Assembly (NCBI RefSeq): GCF_002127325.2
Contig: NC_035433.2
Location: 121,430,326 to 121,494,325, forward strand
DNA: 64,000 bases
Reading direction: 5' to 3'
Source: Helianthus annuus
Taxonomy: Eukaryota; Streptophyta; Magnoliopsida; Asterales; Asteraceae
Part shown: positions 45,178 through 56,310 of the stretch, in pieces
How positions within the stretch are numbered: the first letter of the stretch is position 1
Layout: each line of letters begins with the position of its first letter
Notes under the pieces: generated by a model
Databases searched by the model: none
Told to the model about the DNA's origin: nothing
What the model saw: only the letters and a program-made list of their open reading frames with translations
Position numbers and translations under genes: made by a program

Positions 45178-46200
45178 GAGTTAAATGCTTGGTTGGTCCC
45201 TGTGGTTTGCGAAAATTGCAGACTTGGTCCTAGTGGTTCACTAATTACACGCGTGGTCCTAAAAGTTGTCAAAAATGAACTCGGTTGGTCCCCTGACCTA
45301 ACCTTTGTTAAATTTCTTAGTTAACTATGTGTGAAATGACTATATTACCCTTGAACAATTTAAAAACTTAAAACAAAGGCCTACCCCATCATCATCGTCT
45401 TCTTCCCTCTCTAAAAAAACCCTACCACCTAATCTACCTGCCACCATCACCTCCTTCAACCTCCACCGCCACTTTCAGAAATTAAACCCACCACCTATGG
45501 AAGCATTTCCGGCGACGACGACCCCACCACTTTCACCTGTTCCTGTTCGTGTCTAACTGTTCATTCTTTACTGTCATTCAATTTTGTGTCAAAGATCATT
45601 TACTCTGTGTCAAAGATCATAGGAAAACAATACATACATAAACACAGTAGGAAGTCATGACAACTAGGAACATGAATAATTATCAATTAGGACAATATAC
45701 AGCATATTATTCCTTACATTGTGTTACATGTCCATATTCGCTAAACGTGTGAAGGTCGACAATACCAAGGTCTAGATCCCCTGAAAGCAGTTTCCGTACA
45801 ATGTCTTTGGGACGCTGAAACCAGACTTCTGTACATCGCAGCTAGAACCCTATTCAAAATTATATAACAATTAGGCATTAGGGTTTCAAGACATGAAGAT
45901 GAGAAACCGTCAAATTAGATGAAGACGATGATGTTAATGTTAAAGGTATATCATTGTGTCCAGCAACACTACCTTAATCGATGATATCAACTATAAAAAT
46001 GGGATGAAATTTCGAGCAAAGTATCATTATAGACAGAGAGAGGAAGAAAGAAGCTCCTGGAACCATTGGTGGTGGGTTTAATTTGTCAAAGTGGCGGTGG
46101 AGGTTAAAGGAGGTGACGGTGGCAGGTAGATTAGGTGGTAGGGTTTTTTTTTAGAGAGGGAAGAAGAAGAAGATGATGATGATGAGGGATAGAGTTTGCC
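45178..46200. mobile_element. degraded foldback element
   Basis: Arms 45384-45500 and 46072-46187 are imperfect inverted repeats (CCCTACCACCTAATCTACCT against its complement AGGTAGATTAGGTGGTAGGG). The left flank at 45190-45300 has GGTTGGTCCCTGTGGTTTGC, resembling the outer arms of the MULE foldbacks, but the matching right arm is missing. It is probably a right-truncated relative. No coding content. Confidence 0.55.
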
Positions 46201-46462
46201 TCTAGAACATCATATTAGTGTGCCAAACAATCATATTTCTAGCATGTGATGCTATCCGTGTTTTTTTAACTTATTATGAATGAAGTGTATAAAAAACCGA
46301 AAATCTACCCAAAAAAACCAAAACTTAAGAAACATATTATTTGGATAAATTAAGGTGTTTCTACATTTAAAAAAATTACTTTCTGATCAGTCTAAGGTTT
46401 CATATGTGATTAGTGTAAGGTTTCATGTGTTAAAAGTTCAAACTACTAATATTAATCGAGTA

Positions 46463-46702
46463 CCCATGGCATTATAGCCTAGTGGTATCTTGGTGGTGGG
46501 ATAAGGCTTATGACCATTAGGTCATGGCCGCATGGGTTCGATTCCCACAAGGGGGTTTTCCCAGATTTAGTGGGTTTCCTCCTGAATTGGTGTATAGGTA
46601 TTATTGCCTAATGGAGATGGATATGATCGGGTGGTTCTGCTGGTGGCACGATGATACTCCAGTGGTCCGTCAGTGATCCAAATTTGTCGTTCAAAAAAAA
46701 AT
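46463..46702 (+). mobile_element. tRNA-derived SINE
   Basis: 240 bp with a pol III A box (TAGCCTAGTGGTATCTTGG, about 46476) and B box (GGGTTCGATTCCC, 46533-46545), a tRNA-unrelated body and a TTCAAAAAAAAA tail. The 16-bp direct repeat TAATATTAATCGAGTA (46447-46462 and 46703-46718) is the target duplication from LINE-assisted insertion. The length of the duplication and its perfection suggest a recent copy. Confidence 0.85.
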
Positions 46703-46864
46703 TAATATTAATCGAGTAGAACATGTGTTTTATTGATACATTACCGATAACTTTTCGAGCTAGTGGTATCGGAAATTTATCCCCACCAATAAAGTGACCA
46801 TTTCTGCCTCACAAAGTGAGCAATAAGATGAATTTTAAAATTTGATTATTAGAGAGAAATGTCA

Positions 46865-47190
46865 TGACAAGTTAATCTAATGGTTAGTCACTTGATTTCT
46901 CTCTTTGAGGTTCCAAGTTCAACTCTTACTAGCATCACTCTGAAGGACATTGGTGGTGGCAATGGAGTTTAGAACTAGGCCTCTTTGGAGGTCGTTAGTT
47001 CGAAACCAAGTCGAACCATGTTTTACTGCAGTGGACCTTCGGGCAGGCAGGTTTTCCCCAGAACTGGTGGCTTGATGGCTCGGGTATGCATCCAGCTCTG
47101 ACCGTTATGGTGGAGGGTATGCATTTGCTCGATTGAGGACATCCCAGAACGCTTATCCGGTGATTTAGTTGGCCATTCAAAAAAAGATTA
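46865..47190 (+). mobile_element. older SINE copies
   Basis: Two SINE-like segments. One, at 46870-46950, has TCTAATGGTTAGTCACTTG (A box) and GGTTCCAAGTTCAACTC (B box). The next, 46955-47190, contains GTCGTTAGTTCGAAACCAAG and ends GGCCATTCAAAAAAAG, similar to the end of the SINE at 46463. Target duplications were not found and A-box matches are weaker. Confidence 0.45.
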
Positions 47191-47317
47191 CTAAAGGGAA
47201 AGGGGGTATCCGTCCTTGGAAAATAAAATAAAATATTATTAGTTAATGAATTGTTGATTTTCAAACTCACATCAATTATTGATTTTGGGTGAGATTTCTC
47301 TACAAAGTGTGTTTTTT

Positions 47318-48343
47318 CTACAAAGTGTAGGAAGTATTTTGTGCCATTGGATGTGTTTGATCAATGGTTAAGATTAGTTGGGTGGCATTTTTGTAATATT
47401 TGTGTTTTAATTATTGATTCATTTAATAGGCAAGAGGCATTATAGTCATTAATCGTATTTTAAATAAAGAAACTACCATCACTTCCTTTATTCTAGCCAT
47501 TTCTTCATTAATTAACTACAAATCTCTAAAATCATGGATCTAGACATCAACATGATTCAAGAACATTCAAACAATAGAGAACAATAACACTATAATGTAT
47601 TCTAAAAAAATATTCATACATTTTTTTATCTAATCTGTTTATACTAGTGTGTTATACGGAATGCAAACTTTTATAATGGTGTGTTATACATAATCTAAGT
47701 TGTTTATATTGGTGTGTTATACTGGAGATCGAAGCTATTTATACTGGTGTGTTATACGGAATCTAAGCTGTTTATACTAGTGTGTTATACTAGCGATCAA
47801 AGTTGTTTATACTGGTTTGTTATACAGAATCTAAATTGTTTATACTAGTGTGTTATACTGGCGATCAAAACTGTTTATACTGGTGTGTTATACGAAATCT
47901 AAGTTGTTTATACTGGTGTGTTATATGGAATGTAAGCTGTTTATACTGGTGTGTTATACGGAATGTAAGTTATTTATATTGGTGTATTATACAGGATCTA
48001 AACTATTTATACCAGTGTGTTATACGGAAATGTAAGTTATTTACAATTGTAACTGATAAAACACAACGTGAATAAACCAATAACTGCTAAAACACAATGT
48101 CAAGAATTTGTTCATGAGTGATCGCATGTCGTGTTAATTTGTTCTGTATACGTTCTTTGTATTATAAGAAACTGACAATTTTGAATTTTTAAAAGATATG
48201 TTGTTTCCTTAAAAATCTCCTTATTTTGTTTAAGAAATAAATCTTCCATAAATAAGTTAATTATTCAATTACCTTTATGCCATTTAATATAAAAATCTCT
48301 AAATGTCACATGTCACCCTTAGAACACTTCCTATACTTTGTAG
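47318..48343. mobile_element. element with inverted ends around a minisatellite
   Basis: CTACAAAGTGTAGGAAGT (47318-47335) and its near reverse complement ACTTCCTATACTTTGTAG (48326-48343) enclose AT-rich DNA and a minisatellite. The internal flanks of the ends are loosely complementary too. No target duplication was established. It may be a non-autonomous DNA transposon. Confidence 0.4.
47633..48046. repeat. 33-35-bp minisatellite, about 12 units
   Basis: Units of the form TGTTTATACTGGTGTGTTAT followed by ACGGAATCTAAG or ACTGGCGATCAAA. Two unit types (about 33 and 35 bp) alternate in the middle, indicating amplification of a two-unit block. Reading frames through it (47803-48075) are repeat translation. 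Confidence 0.85.
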
Positions 48344-48772
48344 CCAACTCCCATCCTATTGATTTTTATGTGATTTAAGATATAGATTGCTTAATTTTCA
48401 AGCCTAGAAAAAATAAACGAAAAACGAAATTAGAAAACAATAAAACCGAGATAATCCGTAAGGTTTAAAAACCTAAATCAAACCAACTCTTTTCATTTCA
48501 CCAAAAACAGAAAAACAAATTGTTTTGATGGGGTTTGGTTTTAGCTTAGGGAATATCCGAATCAAACGTATCCATAACCAAAATGTTAAACATACCTTTA
48601 TAAAAATGCAAATTAATATTAATATTAATATTAATAATTAGTACAAATACAAAACTAATAGAACAATATAAAAATATACCTATACATATCAATTAAATTA
48701 AAATAAAAGTATAAATATTAATTTTAAGAATTCTCTAAAAAGAAATAATATATATTATGCAGAAATGATGTT
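48344..48772. other. AT-rich spacer
   Basis: AATATT microsatellite at 48613-48645. No gene recognised. Confidence 0.35.
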
Positions 48773-49319
48773 TTTAGGGAGATGTTAGAAGTAGTTAGTA
48801 TATCAGATAAGATAAAGAAATGAAGATTGAAATGGTTTGGGCATGTGAAGAGCAGACAGACGATAGAGCAAGTTAGAGTGGTTGAAACTCACGAGGTGGA
48901 GGGGAGGAGGGGTAGGGGCAGACCCAAAATTACTTGGGATGAGCGAATTAGGCAGGATTTGCAAAGATTGCACCTCTCTGAGAACATGGTCCATGATAGG
49001 AGCTCGTGGAGACGTAGGATTAAGGTTAATTCTAGGAGATGGTACAATTGTGTTTTTAGGTGTAGTGTATGGTCGTAGATATGTATCTATTTGTATAGGC
49101 AGTTTGTGTTGTTATATTTGTCTTGTTTACTATACACTCTTTCACCACTCATGTTATATTTGTAGCTTCACACACACACACACACACACACGCACACACC
49201 TTATGTTCTATTTATTTCTTTCTAGGGTGTTTTGGAGCTAAGGGTCTCACTGGAAGCAGCCTCTCTATCCCTAGAGGTAGAGGTAAGGTGTACCTACATT
49301 CCACCCTCTCCAGACCCTA
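48773..49319 (+). mobile_element. RTE-type LINE 3' end
   Basis: The frame 48827-49078 encodes the conserved end of plant RTE reverse transcriptase proteins: LKWFGHVKSR, then EGRRGRGRPKITWDERIRQD, then a DRSSWRRRI block. It continues upstream of the ATG as MLEVVSISDKIKK-like residues with a stop. Downstream come a CA microsatellite (49171-49196) and the widespread RTE tail phrases GGGTCTCACTGGAAGCAGCC and GGTAAGGTGTACCTACATTC. The 5' part is missing. The Tat LTR begins directly after it. Confidence 0.75.
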
Positions 49320-50202
49320 TGAAGGGGTATGGTCCCAAAAAAGCCGCGCAAACCTCCGTCAAGGTTGCGCGCGGAACCATACTCCTTATTCAATAAACTT
49401 CCTACCACGAGCCTTGCGCGAGTTACACCATCTTCCTGCTCTACGTCGCGCGAGGGTTAGCCGACAAGAAGCTCCGATAGCAGCACTTAGCATACTGAAG
49501 GAGCACCCAGTCACCCCAAACCCCGCGCGGCTCAGTTACGTGCTCAGCAAGAATCGCACAAGGGAGCAGCGCAAAGCTGCTCCAGGTGGTACACAAGGTA
49601 CAAGTGGCAGAGAAAAAGAGCCAATGAACATCCAGCAGGCTCTGTTCAATCGTGCGCCACGATCGTCTGACGAGAAGTACTTAAGGACGCCTACGTGGCA
49701 CCAATCAGGGGACGGAGACATCTGTCCCACGATCTCCACTTGTCTGCTGATGGCAGAAGGACGACAGGGCCGACAACAATGACACGTGGCTCCAATCAAG
49801 GCGCGCCAGCGCCGAAGAGCTTCTAGAAGCCACTAAACGGTCGTCACCAGTGAGACAAAGAGCATATCCATTATGTTGTCAATTACCGGCCCAAGGCCCA
49901 TCAGCCCATATCCTCTTACACCTCTCCGGCTATAAATAGAGACCTCACTCCACAGGTTAAAGATTCTACTCCCTCTACTCTCACTCTTAATACTGAATTA
50001 TCCTCCCAAAGCAGCCGCTTATTCTCACGCCGGAGCCCGGTTAAGAGGGAAACCCCCACATTCCCCTCTTAACGAGTAACGGTGTTCTGATTTGCAGGAT
50101 TAAACATCAAGTCGGAGCTCAGATAATTCATTAGAAGATTAACCACTATGGTAGAAACATAAACCAAACTGATTAGTCTCATAATTAGTTCCGTGTTTCT
50201 TC
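49320..50202 (+). repeat. 5' LTR of Tat element
   Basis: From about TGAAGGGGTATGGTCCC to CGTGTTTCTTCA, just before the PBS. The start is inferred from the end of the RTE tail and the TG rule because the other LTR is outside the window. It contains TATAAATA at 49931-49938 and repeated GCGCG motifs, with an ordinary promoter layout. Confidence 0.7.
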
Positions 50203-50220
50203 ATTGGCGCCCACCGGTTT
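50203..50220 (+). promoter_or_regulatory. primer binding site of Tat element
   Basis: TTGGCGCCCACCGGTTTT directly after the LTR. TGGCGCCCACCG is a PBS sequence frequent in Tat-clade elements. Confidence 0.75.
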
Positions 50221-50279
50221 TTCTACAACCATTTTCATCTTCTTTTTTCTGAGTTTTCGACATATTTCTTCCTTCGATC

Positions 50280-51797
50280 ATGGCTGGTCAAGGAACCATC
50301 CCCGAGTTTGGTTTCGGAGCAAACTCTAACGGGGCGTTGGGCGAGGGAATCCAAAACATTCAAGCCCAACACATTGAAGAGATTGGTGAAATCGAAGTAA
50401 CCAACACTGGGGGCCCGCGCGGGAGCATCACCTGCATCACTCAGACGGTCACCCTATGAAACAACGGTGAAGGACCTTCAAACCCAACACCGCCTCAAAA
50501 TGTTTCGGCATTGTTAGGGCTACCAGAAGGCGAAACTCCAGCCTCATGGTACGCCAAAAATATCGCCACAATCAACGCAGCATACCAATCTCTGATTGCG
50601 CAGCAAGCAGTCTTGACGGCAGAACCGTCCTTGGTCACCCCTCAAAGTCAGGGGGCACGCCAAATACCCCCACCGTCAAATCTCCAAGGCAGAATCAACA
50701 GGCCTCCCCGTACCAGACGTTTAAGCGTACATGACACGCGCGACACAAGGGGCGAAACTGAAAGTTACTACGACTATCCGTCAAACCTTCAAAGAGGTCC
50801 TGTTCATAGCCGGCTTACGCCGCGCAACATGAACAACGAATGGGAGGAGACAGACCCGAATGATCCAACTTGGGAAGATGACGAAGGCTCGTCAGTCTTC
50901 AACCGCTTGCAGAGGAATCATGAGTACTTCAAACCAAGACAGCACGTCGGGTACACAGAAGAAGCTGAAAGAGATTTCCGCCTGGCCTACCGGCCAGCGG
51001 AAGCTGCGGAGCATTCAAAGTTCATCCCAAAAATCGCACTCGCCCCGCTTTCAAGAGAAAAGTTACCTCTGACTGTCGGGAAGTTCAACGGATTGACTGA
51101 TCCTGATGATCACGTCAGAACATTCACAAGCGTAGGTTGCATGGGAGGTTGGAACATGCATATGTGGTGTCACTTGTTTATTCAAACTCTTACCGGGGCT
51201 GCTCGCGCCTGGTTCGACAGCCTTCCACCGGGGAAGATTAAATCATGGGTAGATTTCAAGACACAGTTTTTGAGCTACTTCAGCCAACAACGACGCTACC
51301 AGCGCGACACAGCTGAAGTAGAAGACATCTGGCGAAGAGATGGCGAAGGTCTGGAAGATTTTATCACCCGTTTTAACAAAGAATGTTTGGAGATAGGCGG
51401 CATAAGCGAACAACTCATGCGTTGTCACTTCAAGAAAACAATTCGCTGTGATAGTCTCATCAGAACTATCACGGGCAAAGACGGAATGCCAAAAGAATGG
51501 GATAAACTAATGGAAGCCGCAAAAATTGTTGCGCAAACCGAAGAATCACTCGCTGGAAACAAGAGTTATTACTCTGAAGATCGATTCTCCAGAGGGAACA
51601 CACACGACAACAATAAGCGCAACAAATACAAGGGTAATGATTGGAAGTCTGGAAGATCAAGGGGTCACGATGAGAGGCCGCGCTATAGAGAAGACGCGCG
51701 CGAAACAATTGACAGAATCGGTTACCGAAAAGCAGTCAAGGACAATAATCGTGACAAGCACTGGACCCCGCTCATAAAAAGTCAAAAGAGGTGTTAA
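50280..51797 (+). pseudogene. Tat gag
   Basis: Structural capsid protein gene of the element. ATG at 50280 (MAGQGTIPEFGFG), an in-frame TGA at 50457, then open to 51797. The Retrotrans_gag domain lies at about 51070-51540, with KFNGLTDPDDHVRTF, AARAWFDSLPPGKI and FVDFKTQF-like blocks. The C-terminal part is basic (RGHDERPRYRED). The frame should continue into pol; a one-base slip near 51780 ends it early. The next frame begins with the CDFHKDSGHQTDDCYSLRQE zinc-knuckle-like block (about 51860). Confidence 0.82.
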
Positions 51798-54700
51798 TGA
51801 CGGAGAACCACGATTTCAAGGCTCCCAGGCCTATGACAAACAAGAAGGGGCAAGACCCCAACTTGTACTGTGACTTCCATAAAGACTCAGGGCACCAGAC
51901 CGATGACTGCTATAGTCTGCGCCAAGAGATCGAGAAGGCGCTAAAGAGCGGAAAGCTAAGTCACTTGGTGAAGAACGTGCACAAAGAAACTCGTCAGCTC
52001 CATCGCCACGATAAGGGAAATCACAAGAAAGTCCGACGCTTAGAGACCCACATGGTCAACGGACCAAGATACAGTGCAAAAGAGAAAGGCAAGCGCCCCT
52101 ACGAGCCTTCATGGCAAGAGCAACAGGTCATTTTCCCGGTAGTGCGCGGCGGTCCTCGCGCCACACGACCCGTCGTCATTACCGGCATTATCGGCCACTA
52201 TGAAATGGAGTACGTATTCATTGATCCAGGAAGCACAGCTGACATCATCTATGAACAGTGTTTTAACCAGTTTGATAAAGAAGACAAAGCGAGACTCGAG
52301 CCAGTTGATTATCCTTTGTCCGGATTTTGCAACGAGATGGTTTTCCCACTGGGTCAGATCAGCTTCCCCGTCACGCTCTCTGACGGGAAGCATTCAAGAA
52401 CAACAAGCGTGAATTTCATGGTGATGCCCGTCAAATCGAGGCATGATGTGTTGATTGGGAGGGAAACCCAAGGCGAGCTGAACATGGTGACTTCCACCCC
52501 CCATTCAGCGATAGGGTTCCCAACCAAGACAGGAGTGGCAATCATCTATGCCAAGAAGGAAGTAATGTCAACCGAAGAATTGCGCCCAACAAAAGCGGCG
52601 AAGGTCTCAACAACTGAGCCAGAAAAGTGGGTGTTAAACCGTAAATACCCAGAGCAAACAGTGACAATTGGCCACGCCATTTCGTCAGATATCAGAACGC
52701 ATTTAAAGCAACTACTCTTCAGAAATATGGATATCTTTGCCTGGACCCCGGAAGACATGACCGGTGTCACGCGCATCATAACTGAACATTGCTTAAACAC
52801 CTACCCCTCTGTTGAACCAAAGGTCCAAAGAAGGCGCAACTTAGGGGCAGACAAAACAAAAGCAATGAATGAACAAATATGCGAGCTGCTCAAAGCTGGA
52901 ATTTTGCGAGAGGTACGTTATCAGAGTTGGGTCGCGAACCCAGTAATGGTGGAAAAATCAAACGGTGGATGGCGAATGTGCGTGGACTATACTGATCTCA
53001 ACAAGGCATGCCCTAAAGATTGATATTCTCTGCCTGAGATCGACAAAAAGATAGACTCTCTCGCGCCATACAGATGGAAATGCTTCTTGGATTGCTACAA
53101 GGGATATCATCAAGTTCAAATGAAGCTCGAAGACGAAGATAAGACAGCTTTTCGTACTGATCTTGGGATTTTTTGCTATACAAAGATGCCATTCGGCCTC
53201 AAAAACGCTGGCGCCACATACCAGCGCTTGATGGATAAGACCTTCGCGGGTGACATCGGAAAACATATTGAAGTTTACATCGATGATCTAGTGGTCAAAA
53301 GTCCCGAAGAGGACCAGATGTTGAAGGACATCGAAAAAACGTTCAATTCATTGCGCAGTGTAAATATGAAGTTGAATCCAGCCAAGTGTTCTTTTGGCAT
53401 GGAAGAAGGGAAGTTTTTAGGCTTCATAGTCACAAACGGCAGCTTTAAAGTGAATCCAGAAAAATTCCAGGCAATAGAGCGAATGCCATCGCCGCGAACA
53501 ATCAAGGAGATGCAACGGTTGGCCGGCCGCCTGGCCGCGCTTAACCGCTTTCTATCAAACCACGCCGCGAAGTCGTACCCTTTTATCAGCACCCTGCGCA
53601 ACTGTGTGAAGAAACAAGAGTTCAAATGGACCCCCGAGGCTGAGAAAGCTTTTCAGCAAATGAAAGAATGTTTGATTGAGCTCCCTACCCTGACTGCACC
53701 GTTTGAAAAAGAGCCACTCATATTGCACTTATCTTCTTCGGATAAGGCAGTAGGGTCGGTATTACTGGTGGAAAGAAATGGAGTCCAAATTCCAATTTAT
53801 TACGTCAGCAGGGTACTCACTGACCCGGAAATAAGATATTCCACGATGGAAAAACTGGTGCTTGCGCTGCTACACGCTTCCCGAAGGCTGCGCAGATATT
53901 TCACAGGACACGTAATCACCGTGCTTACAAACTTCCACATCGGCACGATATTACAAAAACCAGAAACATCCGGGCGGTTAGCAAAATGGGCCATCGAGAT
54001 GGGGGGCCACAACATTTTGTACAGGCCGCGCCCAGCCATCAAGGGCCAAGTCCTAGCTGACTTCATCACAGAAGTCCCAATTGATAAAATCAAAGAATGT
54101 GAGCTGGTGGAGACTCCCGAAAAGGACACGACAAATGACACTTGGATGCTTTATACTGATGGGGCCTCAAATGAGGACGGCGCGGGAGCCGGATTGCGCC
54201 TAGTGAGCCCTGAAAACCATGAATTCACTTACGCCATCAAGTTGGATTTCAAAAACACCAACAACGAGGCGGAATACGAAGCATTTCTGGCAGGCTTACG
54301 CCTCGCCATCAAAATGGGAGATAAAAATTTGCGAGCACACGTTGATTCACTCCTGATAGCCAGCCAAGTTAACGGTATATACGATGCAAAGGGCGAGGTT
54401 ATGGCCCTATACCTAGAGCAGGCAAAAGAGTTGCTTCAACGGTTCAAGTCTCACAAGGTAATCCACATCAACCGCTCTGAAAACAAACCAGCTGACGTGT
54501 TGAGCAAGCTTGCTTCAACTTTCTTTCAACATCTTGCCAAAGATGTAAGGATCGAAATACTCAAGAATCCATCAGTCCTGCTACCACAAGTCGACGTGAT
54601 CGAGATAGGGCAACCATCCTGGATGACCCCTATAATTCAATATTTGCAAGAGGGGATACTCCCTGAGAACAAAGCAGAGGCGAGAAAAATTCAAAACAAG

Positions 54701-55852
54701 GCCCTGCATTACGAGATGAATGGCGGTATTCTGTACCGAAAGTCCTTCTTGGGACCACTGCTGCGTTGTGTGGATCCCCAAGATGCGAATTACTTGATCA
54801 GGGAGATCCACGAAGGAATCTGCGGCATCCATGCAGGGCCACGCATGGTTATCGCGAAGATTATGAATGCCGGATATTACTGGCCAGGGATGCATGTCGA
54901 TGCCCTGAAGGAACTCCGCAAGTGTGACTCCTGTCAGCGACACTCTCCAAAAACCCTGCGCCCTAAAAACGATCTTATCCCTGTATCCACTGCTTGGCCT
55001 TTTCAGCAGTGGGGAATTGACATGGTGGGACCCTTCCCAGAGGCTCCTGGCGCCGTCAAATTTATAATAGTGGTCGTCGATTACTTCACGAAGTGGGTGG
55101 AGGCCAAAGCTCTCGCTTCAACCACAACTATGATGGTGCGCAAGTTCATTTGGGAACACATCATCTGCAGATTTGGCCTACCACTCAAGATTATAACTGA
55201 AAACGGCACCAACTTTGCGTCTGAAGACCTCCAGAAGTGGATGAAAGAGATGAAAATCGAACACACTTTCTCCTCCGTTGCACATCCTCAAGGCAACGGG
55301 TAGGTGGAAAGCGTGAACAAGTGTATCGTCGATGGGATAAAGGCCCGGCTGGGCACAAAGCGAAGAGGCTGGGTGGATGAGCTCCCGAGTATTTTGTGGG
55401 CTCACCGAACCATGCCAAAGACAAGTACCGGCGAAACTCCTTTTAGCCTAGTCTATGGCTCAGAAGCGGTTATCCCGGTGGAAGTTGGCCTGCCCTCCCC
55501 GCGCTTGACAGCAGTCAACGCAATCGACAACGAGGCAGAGCGACGTCTTGACTTGGATTTGCTAGAAGAAAGGCGCGAAATCACGCGAATTAAAGAAGCC
55601 AAGTACAAAACACAACTGGAAAGGTACTACAATGCAAGAGTTCGCATCTGTACCTTCACTCCAGGAAAATACGTCTTCCGAGACAACGAAGCGTCAAATG
55701 CTGAACGCCCAGGGAAACTAGCACCCAAATGGGAAGGCCCATACTTGGTTCACGAAGTGCTAGGCAAAGGGGCTTACAAGTTACGCACCCTGGATGGTCA
55801 CATCATACAGCGAACGTGGAATGCGCAACAACTGCGCAAATGCTATATGTAA
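51791..55852 (+). pseudogene. Tat pol (PR-RT-RNH-aRNH-INT)
   Basis: One frame with two stops: TGA at 53021 after NKACPKD and TAG at 55301 after HPQGNG. Protease (about 52140-52560) has IDPGSTADI where the catalytic motif is normally D-S/T-G. Reverse transcriptase (52880-53400) has YIDD at 53276-53287 and MPFGLKNAGATYQ. RNase H (53690-54080) is followed by the archaeal-type RNase H (54150-54520: YTDGASNEDGAG, NNEAEYEAFLAGL). The integrase has its zinc finger at 54800-54940 (HEGICGIHAGP, CDSCQ), first Asp in WGIDMVGPF, and ITENGTNF where the second Asp would be expected; the distal Glu follows the TAG. The C-terminus is intact. The copy cannot produce a working polyprotein. Confidence 0.85.
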
Positions 55853-56308
55853 TTAATCTCGGCCTTGCGCCTTTACCCGCTAATGTCGGCCACGCGCCTT
55901 TTACTTTCCTATGTTGGCTACACGCCCTTTACAATTAATGTATGTTGGCCTAAGCGCCTGTTTCCAAGTCAATGAAAGCATACGACATGTTTTCCATTAC
56001 TTCTTTCGTTACAAATGCATGTTAAACTTCTGATTAGCACGAAAACACTCCAGTAACTTACGAGCTCTCAAATGGGAATGCCTCCAAGGTCCTCCGCGAA
56101 TAGAGCGCGAGACCGGGCAATTGCACTCACATGAGAGACACTTCCATTTATTCGAGCTAACTTAACCAAAGTTTCTAACAACAGTGCAATACTTGTAATG
56201 AGAAAGAACAAATAGCATTCATTCAGTCTAAAACAAGCGCGACCGCGCAAAAGTTTACATTCAAAACAAACAAAAAATTACAAGGCACAAAGCCTGTCGA
56301 CAAAGCCT
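55853..56308. other. post-pol non-coding region of Tat element
   Basis: Contains three imperfect repeats of TCGGCC/TTGGCTACGCGCC followed by TTTAC (55858-55960), each about 34 bp. No gene on either strand until the antisense gene's stop near 56311. Confidence 0.5.
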
Positions 56309-56310
56309 AT

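Noticed and set aside
46476..46550. possible tRNA gene (A and B boxes present)
   Set aside because: The sequence between and around the boxes cannot form a tRNA cloverleaf, it continues into a SINE body with A tail and is flanked by a target duplication.
47803..48075. 90-codon frame with repeating LFILVCYT peptide
   Set aside because: Read-through of the minisatellite; the peptide periodicity is the DNA repeat.
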